Assembly: GCF_000732605.1 (NCBI RefSeq)
Contig: NZ_JPME01000003.1
Span: 62,151 to 126,150 of the forward strand
From: Lacrimispora celerecrescens
GTDB lineage: Bacteria > Bacillota > Clostridia > Lachnospirales > Lachnospiraceae
Length of the DNA stretch: 64,000 nt
Reading direction: 5' to 3'
The notes beneath the pieces were generated by a model. It saw only the letters and a program-made list of their open reading frames with translations, ran no database searches and had not been told where the DNA came from. Both the position numbers and the translations under genes were made by a program. Below are positions 27,209 through 33,941 of the stretch, piece after piece; the stretch's first letter is position 1, and each line of letters begins with the position of its first letter.

Positions 27209-28558
27209 ATGAATTTCAAAAAGGATTTTGTATGGGGGACCGCGACTTCCTCGTATCAGATCGAGGGAGGCGCACAGGAAGATGGCAAAGGCCTTTCCAT
27301 TTGGGATGTATTTGCCCGGGAGGGGGGGAGGACCTTTGAGGGACATACAGGAGAAGTGGCCTGTGATCATTACCACCGCATGAAAGAGGATGTGGCTCTG
27401 CTCGGAGAATTGGGAGTAAAAGCGTACCGGTTCTCTATTTCCTGGCCCAGGATTTTTCCAAAGGGCTTTGGTTCGTTAAATGAAAAAGGATTAAAATTTT
27501 ATTCCGATTTAGTGGATGAATTGCTGAAATACGGAATCACCCCTTATGTGACCCTTTATCATTGGGATTATCCAAATGATCTGGAGATGCAGGGCGGATG
27601 GCTGAATCCGGCAAGTCCGGAATGGTTTGCCTCTTATGCAGAAACCGTGGCAAAAGCGCTTGGAGACCGTGTAAAGCATTTCTTTACATTTAATGAACCG
27701 CAAATATTTACCTGGCTTGGATATGATAAATGCACTCATGCACCAGGTATCAAATACCCGGCAGAACGTTTGCTACTCATGTGCCGTCATATTGCGCTGG
27801 CCCATGGAAGGGCAGTGCAGGAGATAAGGGAATGGGTAACGGACAGCAGGGTTGGTTATGCACCTACCTGCGGCAATGCCTATTGGCCTGTTGATGAAAC
27901 AGATGAACTGATCAATGCTGCCAGAAGGCTCCAGAACTCTTTTGGGATAGAAGATTGGATTCACTCTTCTGCATTCTGGAACGAACTGTTTTTAAAAGGA
28001 ACATTCCATGAACAAAGTAAAGAACTGTTTGGACCTCTGCTTCCGGTTATAACGGAAGAAGAACAAAAACTTATCAGCCAGCCTCTGGATTTTTGCGGGA
28101 TGAATCTATATCAGGGAACCTCAGTCAGCTTTGACAGCCAGGGAAAGCTGTTGCTTGGAAAGCTTCCGGTCGGACATGGAAAGACCGGGATGGGGTGGCC
28201 GATTACACCAAAAGCCATGTACTGGGCGGTCCGCAATTTCTATGAGACTTATCGGCTTCCTGTGATTATTACGGAAAATGGAATGTCTGCTCTTGATGTG
28301 GTTTCTCTGGACGGGGGTGTCCATGATCCTGGCCGGATTGATTACTTACACCGCTATTTAAAAGAACTTGAACGAGCAATTATAGATGGTGTAGATGTCA
28401 CTGGATATTTCCTTTGGAGTTTTATGGATAACTTTGAATGGGAAAAGGGGTACGACGACAGATTTGGGATCGTTTTTGTAGATTATAAAAACCAGACCAG
28501 GATTCCCAAGGACAGTTTTTATTGGTACCGGGATCTGATAAAGGAAAAAATTCAATAG
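27209..28558 (+). CDS. bglA: Beta-glucosidase / 6-phospho-beta-glucosidase family GH1
   Basis: GH1 retaining glycosidase of 449 residues, cytosolic. It opens with FVWGTATSSYQIEGG, has the acid/base Glu163 in TFNEP and the nucleophile Glu356 in ITENG, and ends with GYFLWSFMDNFEWEKGY around residue 405. The residues after SFMDNFEW resemble non-phosphorylated-substrate enzymes. Together with an ABC importer (not PTS), this favours free cellobiose or cellodextrins over phospho-sugars. It lies four bases behind the permease, with its AAAGGA overlapping the permease end. It offers a hydrolytic route beside the phosphorolytic GH94 enzyme. Confidence 0.93.
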   Translation: MNFKKDFVWGTATSSYQIEGGAQEDGKGLSIWDVFAREGGRTFEGHTGEVACDHYHRMKEDVALLGELGVKAYRFSISWPRIFPKGFGSLNEKGLKFYSDLVDELLKYGITPYVTLYHWDYPNDLEMQGGWLNPASPEWFASYAETVAKALGDRVKHFFTFNEPQIFTWLGYDKCTHAPGIKYPAERLLLMCRHIALAHGRAVQEIREWVTDSRVGYAPTCGNAYWPVDETDELINAARRLQNSFGIEDWIHSSAFWNELFLKGTFHEQSKELFGPLLPVITEEEQKLISQPLDFCGMNLYQGTSVSFDSQGKLLLGKLPVGHGKTGMGWPITPKAMYWAVRNFYETYRLPVIITENGMSALDVVSLDGGVHDPGRIDYLHRYLKELERAIIDGVDVTGYFLWSFMDNFEWEKGYDDRFGIVFVDYKNQTRIPKDSFYWYRDLIKEKIQ

Positions 28559-28582
28559 CGATACAATTCAATAACGATACAA

Positions 28583-28619
28583 ATAAAGTGCGGTTCCTGT
28601 ATATGGAACCGCACTTATT
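28583..28619. terminator. Bidirectional terminator after the GH1 gene
   Basis: A 12-bp stem AAGTGCGGTTCC (28586-28597) pairs with 28605-28616 around a 7-base loop. The minus-strand reading ends in TTTATTTG, so it also suits the convergent gene. Confidence 0.75.
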
Positions 28620-28654
28620 AGCATTCTTGCTATTTACCTATCATATGGCATAGA

Positions 28655-29368
28655 TTAAGATTCTGTCTGATCCACTGCCTGTTCGTCTGCTGCTTCCTCA
28701 TCTTCAATGCTTTCACCCTGTGGGGTAATGGTCGCATGAAGCTCATTGCCGATTTTGTCTTTGGCAGTGATGTTTAGATTGTCCTTTCTAAGCTCAAAGG
28801 TCACACGTCCTGTACTCCGGTCTATGGATAAGGGAGCAATATCCTGGTTGTCCTCATCACAGCCGAAAATAGAGGAATAATCCACGCCGGACTGACTGTC
28901 TTCCAAGCGGAAGGAAAGAACTCCGTTATCCAATTCACTATCCTTAATGACTGGAGGAGTGTCGTCTAAAACATCCACCTGCTCGTCTAAAACGGTCTTC
29001 ATCTTGTTAAAGCTCGTAAGTTTTACTGCAAGTGTTCCGTTGCTTTTAAGGACTGCGGAATAGGTCTTATGGCCTGTCTTCGTCATCTCGACGGGTGTGC
29101 CGTTTAAAGCCACTTCCATGCTTTTTACAGGAAGCAGGGATTTGATCTTAAGCTCCATGGTTGTGGATATATAATCGCTGCTTTCACCGATCGTAATATC
29201 GCCCTTTGGTCTGGAAGTTACCAGAAAAAAGATCAGGCCATTCACAACGATGAAAGGAAGCACATAAAACAGAAGGACCGATAGAAAACCATTTTTTCCT
29301 GCATCATTCCTGTTGCCGGATCGCGTTTTTCTGCGGTTTGATCTGATTTGATTGTTATATTGGTTCAT
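28655..29368 (-). CDS. Membrane-anchored protein of unknown function
   Basis: A 237-residue protein that I do not recognise as a named family. It has a basic, Asn/Arg-rich cytoplasmic N terminus (about 25 residues), one membrane helix (about residues 28-50, FLSVLLFYVLPFIVVNGLIF) and an extracellular part rich in beta-type segments. That part includes DDTPPVIKDSELDNG and SFRLEDSQSGVDYSSIF, reminiscent of Ig-like or cadherin-like surface domains. The tail is very acidic (GESIEDEEAADEQ). AGGAGG precedes the ATG. Convergent with the GH1 gene. A cell-envelope role is inferred from the topology only. Confidence 0.7.
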   Translation of the reverse strand: MNQYNNQIRSNRRKTRSGNRNDAGKNGFLSVLLFYVLPFIVVNGLIFFLVTSRPKGDITIGESSDYISTTMELKIKSLLPVKSMEVALNGTPVEMTKTGHKTYSAVLKSNGTLAVKLTSFNKMKTVLDEQVDVLDDTPPVIKDSELDNGVLSFRLEDSQSGVDYSSIFGCDEDNQDIAPLSIDRSTGRVTFELRKDNLNITAKDKIGNELHATITPQGESIEDEEAADEQAVDQTES

Positions 29369-29406
29369 ACTGATTCCCTTTCCTCCTGATGGTTTTTACG
29401 CCTATA

Positions 29407-29435
29407 AGCATATCAGAAAATGATGGATCTTACAA
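29407..29435 (-). promoter_or_regulatory. Promoter of the membrane-anchored protein gene
   Basis: On the minus strand TTGTAA (29435-29430) and TATGCT (29412-29407) are separated by 17 bp, about 40 bases before the start codon at 29368. Confidence 0.45.
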
Positions 29436-29478
29436 GATTATCTATTAAATCGTAATAATTTAATATTTATTAACGAGA

Positions 29479-29664
29479 ATTCTCCCACCTCTAAGGTGGT
29501 GGGATGATTTCTGGAGTCAAAGCTTTTGTCTGATAACCGCTGGTGATGCTCCCCCTTCCTCGGATTTGGCAGCTCGAAATACATAGGGCCGCAAAAGCTG
29601 AAAACTCAAGATGAATCTTTTTTATAAAACCCAATACAGAGGCGGTTAACCCCGTCTCTTTTTT
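29479..29664 (+). repeat. Possible IS200/IS605-type remnant with subterminal hairpin and terminator
   Basis: This non-coding stretch starts with a small hairpin (CCACC-TCTAA-GGTGG, 29485-29501) next to the palindrome GAGAATTCTC (29475-29484). That layout is like the subterminal hairpins of IS200/IS605 elements. It ends with a stem AGAGGCGG (29638-29645) pairing with 29652-29659, followed by T-rich sequence, a terminator form on the plus strand. No transposase reading frame is present. The reading frame on the minus strand here has no recognisable domain. The mobile-element origin is a low-confidence inference. Confidence 0.3.
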
Positions 29665-29682
29665 AATACCCAAAGCAAACAA

Positions 29683-29826
29683 ATGAGAAAAGGGTTCAGA
29701 GAGTGCCCGGAGGCTTAAACCCTTTGTATTACTGTGATAATGTAAGGGCTGCGAGGGTGATGCCAGTTTACATTGAAGAAGAGCCGGCAAGATCGGGGAA
29801 ATCCTACCGGCTGTGTGAAAAAGTTG
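29683..29826 (+). ncRNA. Candidate HEARO / IscB omega-RNA-like structured RNA (no iscB gene)
   Basis: A gene-free stretch with several ordered hairpins on the plus strand. They are 29689-29696 with 29718-29725 (AAAGGGTT/AACCCTTT) enclosing AGAGAGTGCCCGGAGG, 29741-29745 with 29768-29772 enclosing a GGC/GCC stem, and 29782-29787 with 29807-29812 (AGCCGG/CCGGCT) enclosing GGGGAAATCC. It begins at an ATGA (29683), the junction I recall for HEARO elements, and the loops resemble what I remember of IscB guide RNAs. No IscB or TnpB reading frame adjoins it; the minus-strand cupin gene ends at its right edge. Assignment is from memory of the family and needs a covariance search. Confidence 0.35.
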
Positions 29827-29827
29827 T

Positions 29828-30289
29828 TTAAGAGTTGTTCTGTGAGGGGGAAGCAGGGATTCTTGTCCTTTGAATCGTATTCCATGCATATCTGGGTGGG
29901 GCATAGAAAGATGATATTTTAAGTGGAACGTTGCCGATATTAATGATGTTATGCCATATTCCGGCAGGTACTAATATAGCATAATTAGAAAATGCGAGAT
30001 ACTGCCCGTACATCGAGAGCTCAGTTTCCCCTAGCTGAACTAAACCTAGACCATCTTCTATTCGTAAAATCTGGTCGTGATCAGTGTGGACTTCCATACC
30101 AATACTCCCATGGACAGGAATGTTCATGAGAGTGACCTGTAGATAAGTCCCCGTCCATAAAGTCGAACGGAAATTGTCGTTTTGCTGAGCAGCCTTATTG
30201 AGATCAATAACTAAAGAATTCGGTCCATAGTCATAGGGGAAAGTTGGCGTATTATCAGCATCACGATTTGAGTTTTCTGAATTAGACAT
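29828..30289 (-). CDS. Cupin domain protein
   Basis: A 153-residue single-domain cupin. Motif 1 is seen as HGSIGMEVHTDHDQILRIEDG and motif 2 as LVPAGIWHNIINIGN, giving the His/Glu-type metal site of the RmlC-like fold. Such small cupins act as isomerases, dioxygenases or metal-bound scaffold proteins; the reaction here is unknown. The Asn/Ser-rich N terminus (about 20 residues) and C terminus flank the fold. A GTG at 30301 is also in frame, but the ATG at 30289, nine bases after AAAGGTGA, fits better. The promoter region contains CATATATTA, resembling mother-cell sigma -10 sites, so a sporulation role is possible. Confidence 0.75.
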   Translation of the reverse strand: MSNSENSNRDADNTPTFPYDYGPNSLVIDLNKAAQQNDNFRSTLWTGTYLQVTLMNIPVHGSIGMEVHTDHDQILRIEDGLGLVQLGETELSMYGQYLAFSNYAILVPAGIWHNIINIGNVPLKISSFYAPPRYAWNTIQRTRIPASPSQNNS

Positions 30290-30584
30290 GCACTTAGTCA
30301 CCTTTTTTATATTCTATACTAATATATGTAACACAAATACCGCTGCTATCAAAATTCGGGAATTTCGGAAAAAAGAATATGTTGGTTTACCTGGACTTAA
30401 CGAAGGACTGCAATAACTTGTAAAACGACACTTATCCACAATATTGTGGAAACAATTGTGGATTGAGTGTTAATGTCTGATAATACGACATAAAACTGCA
30501 AATTATTACAGGCTAAAGTCTCTTGTTATACACAGCTTGGAAAGTGAAGCAGCAGAAGGTAATCTGGCACATAAACCAGATGAT
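30290..30584 (-). other. Upstream region of the cupin gene with nested CCACAAT repeats
   Basis: No gene is seen here. Three copies of CCACAAT or its complement lie at about 30436-30461, and the first two form a perfect 14-bp palindrome (30436-30449). A wider inverted repeat spans about 30430-30469, and TTATCCACA (30432-30440) equals a consensus DnaA box. Closer to the gene, on the minus strand, CATATATTA resembles a sigma-E or sigma-K -10 element. Confidence 0.4.
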
Positions 30585-30627
30585 AAAAGAAAAAGGCGAG
30601 TGTCCAAATAGTACGGACACACTCGCC
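30585..30627 (-). terminator. Terminator of the DUF4489 gene
   Basis: On the minus strand the stem GGCGAGTGT..GTCC pairs with GGAC..ACTCGCC (plus coordinates 30615-30627 and 30595-30605, two-base bulge) and is followed by TTTTTCTTTT. Confidence 0.8.
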
Positions 30628-30657
30628 AATTTAATTGCTTTTTTAATGGGAATTTTC

Positions 30658-31230
30658 TTAGCATTTACATGCCCTATCAACAATGAAAGCAGCAAGAGAT
30701 GAATTGTTAATAGTTGTCATACCTAATGTATCTACACCAACTTGAGTAACTACTACACGATAGTTACAGCATTCATCACAGGCTGTATCACAATCACATA
30801 CAGAGAATGAGAATATATTAGTAAAGACACCACCTTCTAAAAATTCAACAGGGGGCGTAAATGTCCAAATTGGCCCTACTGGAATAGGTGCCATTAGATT
30901 ACCGCATTGTTTAAAAATCTGGAAATTAAGAATTTGAGTGGAAGCGGTAGCAATGATGTTACTTGCGAATTCTAATTGAATACATGGGTGGTTCATGCGT
31001 TTTGTGTCCACATTTACGGTTGCTAATGTAAATGTAACTCCGGCAAGAGTCTCAACAGGAATTGTTACAATTCCTGTTGATGTACCACATTTTAAGCATG
31101 CTCTATTAGGTTTTAAAGTTTTTTGGATTCTCTCAAATTTACAAACGCATTTACGCTCGCTGCATTTTTGATCACAATCATACCATGTTTCTCTATTTTC
31201 AAATCCATCACTGTATTCATTGGCATTCAT
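30658..31230 (-). CDS. DUF4489 domain protein, cysteine-rich
   Basis: A 190-residue clostridial protein of the DUF4489 family, function unknown. Landmarks are a Cys-rich N terminus (CDQKCSERKCVCKF), then LKCGTSTG near residue 46. A beta-rich middle resembles spore-coat or exosporium surface proteins, with NFQIFKQCG, PVGPIWTF and the diagnostic FSFSVCDCDTACDECCNYRVVVTQ at about 142-166. Cys content is about 8 percent. There is no signal peptide, which fits a mother-cell or spore-associated role, but this is inference. AAGGAGG precedes the ATG, and a sigma-A-like promoter and a strong terminator make it monocistronic. Confidence 0.8.
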   Translation of the reverse strand: MNANEYSDGFENRETWYDCDQKCSERKCVCKFERIQKTLKPNRACLKCGTSTGIVTIPVETLAGVTFTLATVNVDTKRMNHPCIQLEFASNIIATASTQILNFQIFKQCGNLMAPIPVGPIWTFTPPVEFLEGGVFTNIFSFSVCDCDTACDECCNYRVVVTQVGVDTLGMTTINNSSLAAFIVDRACKC

Positions 31231-31291
31231 AAATAGTCCTCCTTATCCTGATCTTACATTTCTGAATAATTTGTCTAAGTCTTTATAGTCT

Positions 31292-31320
31292 ATTATATTC
31301 CCAAGCTAATTCTTAGTGAA
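31292..31320 (-). promoter_or_regulatory. Promoter of the DUF4489 gene
   Basis: On the minus strand TTCACT (31320-31315) and the consensus -10 TATAAT (31297-31292) are separated by 17 bp. Confidence 0.55.
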
Positions 31321-31464
31321 TTTAATCCGGAAGCTGATGATGAATGTACAGATATCGGAGAATGAGGTTAAGATTAAGGAGAAAAGCTTTTTATGCTCTG
31401 TTAAATCGTAATTATTTGTGATAATATATTAAAGGAGTTAAGAAAGATCAAAAGGAGACTCACT

Positions 31465-31995
31465 ATGGTCGAGAAGGCTGTTGCATTTGCAACCAAGTCA
31501 CATGAAGGGACCTTTCGGAAAGGGACGAAGATTCCCTATATCGTCCATCCCTTAGAAACGGCAGTCATCGTTGCACTGATGGTAACGGATGAAGAGCTGA
31601 TCTGCGCCGCGCTTTTACATGATGTGGTGGAGGATACGGGTGTTACGGAGGAGGAGCTTAAGGAAAAATTCGGACTTCGGGTGGCTGAATTGGTTATGGA
31701 AGAAACAGAGGATAAAACGAAGTGTTGGAAAGAACGGAAATGTGCAACTCTTGATCATCTGGAACAAGCTTCCAGAGAAAGCAAGATCCTTGTTCTGGCG
31801 GACAAGCTGAGCAATTTAAGGTCGACAGCAAGAGACTATTTTTTAGTTGGAGATGACCTTTGGCAGCGTTTTAACGAAAAAAACAAATCAGAGCACGCCT
31901 GGTATTACAAAGGGGTCGCAAAACGTCTTACAGGTCTTGAAGAGTTTCCAGCTTATCAGGAATATATAAAATTGTGCGAAAGAGTTTTTGAATAA
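31465..31995 (+). CDS. HD-domain protein, small alarmone hydrolase-like (MESH1/SpoT hydrolase domain)
   Basis: A 176-residue single-domain protein matching the (p)ppGpp hydrolase part of RelA/SpoT enzymes without the synthetase, TGS or ACT domains. Metal ligands are visible as His28 in YIVHPLE, His52-Asp53 in LLHDVVEDT and Asp113 in LADKLSNLR. Such stand-alone forms (small alarmone hydrolases, MESH1-like) remove pppGpp or related nucleotides, or NADPH in animals. AAAAGGAGA stands before the ATG. It is monocistronic, with no synthetase partner or toxin gene adjacent, so it is not obviously a toxin-antitoxin system. Confidence 0.85.
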   Translation: MVEKAVAFATKSHEGTFRKGTKIPYIVHPLETAVIVALMVTDEELICAALLHDVVEDTGVTEEELKEKFGLRVAELVMEETEDKTKCWKERKCATLDHLEQASRESKILVLADKLSNLRSTARDYFLVGDDLWQRFNEKNKSEHAWYYKGVAKRLTGLEEFPAYQEYIKLCERVFE

Positions 31996-32010
31996 AATAT
32001 GGAATGATAC

Positions 32011-32048
32011 AAAAAAGGCAGGGCTTAAATTTGAAAAAGCTCTGCCTT
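32011..32048. terminator. Terminator between the HD gene and mgsA
   Basis: On the minus strand AGGCAG-AGCTT pairs with AAGC-CCTGCCT and runs into TTTTTT. It lies between convergent genes and mainly serves mgsA. Confidence 0.75.
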
Positions 32049-32072
32049 CTGTTAATCCGTATGCCAGGTCCC

Positions 32073-32546
32073 TTACAGGGTTTTTGCCCGGTCCGCAATG
32101 TTTTTGTGAAAGTTGATGACCTGATGCTCGTAGGTCTCTTCCATAAGCGGCGAAGTAATAATGAAATCGGCGGTTGCCCTGTTGTTGGCAATCGGGATAT
32201 CGTAAACCTGGGCAATGCGTAAAAGCGCTTTTACATCCGGGTCATGAGGCTGCGCGGTAAGAGGGTCGGAAAAGAAGATGACCAGGTCGATCCTTCCTTC
32301 CACAATCTTCGCACCGATCTGCTGGTCACCACCCAGGGGGCCACTGTTATAGCCCTTTACGGGAAGACCTGTCTGATCCGTGATCATCCGAGCCGTTGTT
32401 CCGGTGCCGCAGAGAATATGCTTTTCCAGAGCCGCCTTATGTTCGATGCACCATTCGATCAGTGCATGCTTTTCGTTGTCATGAGCGATGAGTGCGATGC
32501 TTTTTTTCTTTTCCAGTGTGAATGTAATAAAGTCATTTGATAACAT
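32073..32546 (-). CDS. mgsA: Methylglyoxal synthase
   Basis: Converts dihydroxyacetone phosphate to methylglyoxal and phosphate, a bypass of lower glycolysis used when phosphate is short or sugar flux is excessive. The 157-residue protein has AHDNEKHALIEW (His22), the phosphate-binding CGTGTTARMI near residue 46, the catalytic Asp74 in GGDQQIGA and FFSDPLTAQPHDPDVKALLR (Asp94, His101). AGGAGG lies six bases before the ATG at 32546. A bypass enzyme fits a genome with several sugar importers. It lies 50 bp after the BTAD regulator gene and may be read through from it. Confidence 0.96.
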   Translation of the reverse strand: MLSNDFITFTLEKKKSIALIAHDNEKHALIEWCIEHKAALEKHILCGTGTTARMITDQTGLPVKGYNSGPLGGDQQIGAKIVEGRIDLVIFFSDPLTAQPHDPDVKALLRIAQVYDIPIANNRATADFIITSPLMEETYEHQVINFHKNIADRAKTL

Positions 32547-32595
32547 CCGGTTCCTCCTGTATGCAGTTCTTCCTTTATGTACCTAGCCATAAGGC

Positions 32596-33795
32596 TTAGT
32601 TTGGTATGATACTCTGCAATGAATAAGTAATGGAAAGATCTTTTCTTGAATATTCCTTTTTGAAATTCTGAATAATGCGCTTTAACACCAGCTCACCGTT
32701 TTCATAGGTTGCTGTTGGCAGAAGCAAAAGGTACTGGCTAACGCTGTAGCGGCAGAAGATATCCCCTCTGCGCAGGGATTTGCGGATGGAGTCCCCAAGT
32801 TCATCCATTGCCCTTGTCTGGACTGCAGGTTTTAGAAGCTCGCCCTTTAGATTGCTGATGGTTAAAAGACATAAGAAGATAGAGTCGCCGGTGCGCTGGA
32901 TCGCCCTTGTCTCCAGCTGATAGATGTCCCGGAATACAGAGGGTTCGCAGCAAAAGGCCCCGCTGTTCGTGCCGCCTTCTGAAAGAATCTCTTGTATGGT
33001 GCTAAGGTCCATGGTAATGCCATGCTTCTTATCACTGATAAGCTTGTATAGGTCTTTGAAGCGAATGGACGGAGTGATGGCAAATTCATTATAGAACATG
33101 TCAGTCACATGATGGTAATGCTCCATAGCCATAAGCTGGTTGCCACTCTGGTACAGTGCGTAGACCAGGTAATAATGAGCCTCTTCACTATAGGAATCAA
33201 TGGCAATTGCCTGCTGGCATACGTCGATGATGGTGGGATAATCTTTTCTTTTCTCAAGAAGGAACAAAGTTTTTTGGATCAGTTTTTGATAGAGGGTGTG
33301 ATAATAAGTGTGGATCGGGACCACCCAGGATTCCCACTCTGATTTTGGAAGAAAGTTTCCCTTGTATAAGGCAAAGGCCTCCAGACAAAGGGCTAAACGG
33401 TCATCCTCGGAAAGACCGGTGGCCTCCAATTGAACACACAAGTCTTCAAACTGATCGGTATCGCAGACCGTTGTAAGGTCCTTTGTCCAGCCGTAAGCCT
33501 TACGGTTCTGGAAAACCAGCTCCTGCGTCGGATATCCCAGGGGTTCCAAAAGTTTGCGTACACGGAACATTAAGGTCTTTAAGGCTCCTGCCGGGTTATT
33601 GCTGGCTTCATCTTTCCAAAACAGATCAATAAGTTCTTCTACCGGAATATCCCGCCCCCGAAACGTAATAAGATATTCTAATAGGCTCCAGGGCTTTTTT
33701 GCTTGATTATTCTGGTCTACGATCGTCCTGTCCCCCATGGATATGGAGAATCCTCCCAGCATATTTACATGAACGATAGATTCTTGATTTTTCAT
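32596..33795 (-). CDS. BTAD-type transcriptional regulator with degenerate GGDEF-like C-terminal domain
   Basis: A 399-residue regulator with three parts. They are an OmpR/SARP-like winged helix (about residues 8-105, PWSLLEYLITFRGRDIPVEELIDLFW), a bacterial transcriptional activator (BTAD) helical repeat domain (about 115-265) and a C-terminal alpha/beta domain (about 285-395). The last resembles GGDEF domains in its end (RRGDIFCRYSVSQYLLLLP), but SVSQY replaces the GG(D/E)EF active site, so it cannot make cyclic di-GMP by the usual mechanism. The ATG at 33795 is chosen for GGAG seven bases upstream. Divergent from srtB. Targets are unknown. Confidence 0.82.
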   Translation of the reverse strand: MKNQESIVHVNMLGGFSISMGDRTIVDQNNQAKKPWSLLEYLITFRGRDIPVEELIDLFWKDEASNNPAGALKTLMFRVRKLLEPLGYPTQELVFQNRKAYGWTKDLTTVCDTDQFEDLCVQLEATGLSEDDRLALCLEAFALYKGNFLPKSEWESWVVPIHTYYHTLYQKLIQKTLFLLEKRKDYPTIIDVCQQAIAIDSYSEEAHYYLVYALYQSGNQLMAMEHYHHVTDMFYNEFAITPSIRFKDLYKLISDKKHGITMDLSTIQEILSEGGTNSGAFCCEPSVFRDIYQLETRAIQRTGDSIFLCLLTISNLKGELLKPAVQTRAMDELGDSIRKSLRRGDIFCRYSVSQYLLLLPTATYENGELVLKRIIQNFKKEYSRKDLSITYSLQSIIPN

Positions 33796-33827
33796 ATAAT
33801 GTCTCCATATTAACATTTTCTCTATTT

Positions 33828-33856
33828 AGTATATAGAAAAAAAGTGGAAAAGTCTA
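33828..33856 (-). promoter_or_regulatory. Promoter of the BTAD regulator gene
   Basis: On the minus strand TAGACT (33856-33851) and TATACT (33833-33828) are separated by 17 bp. It lies next to the divergent srtB promoter. Confidence 0.5.
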
Positions 33857-33873
33857 GCATTGCTTATAAAAGA

Positions 33874-33902
33874 TTGTGATTTTTGTTAAAATACGGTATA
33901 CT
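33874..33902 (+). promoter_or_regulatory. Promoter of srtB
   Basis: TTGTGA (33874-33879) and TATACT (33897-33902) are separated by 17 bp, about 40 bases before the start codon. Confidence 0.6.
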
Positions 33903-33941
33903 TAGTGAGGATTAAAATCATTAAAGAAAGCAGGAGTGAGC

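Noticed and set aside
29491-29904. Minus-strand open frame of 137 codons covering the island between the membrane protein and cupin genes
   Set aside because: It has no recognisable domain, no ribosome site, overlaps the end of the cupin gene and runs through several hairpins. It is more likely non-coding.
30432-30440. Replication origin suggested by a consensus DnaA box
   Set aside because: Only one exact box is present, and dnaA, dnaN and the usual origin genes are absent. It is better treated as part of a nested repeat.
30513-30695. 60-codon minus-strand frame after the DUF4489 gene
   Set aside because: It overlaps both the end of that gene and its terminator and has no ribosome site.
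31465-31995. Toxin-antitoxin or alarmone module around the HD-domain gene
   Set aside because: No synthetase or partner gene is adjacent and the gene is flanked by its own signals.
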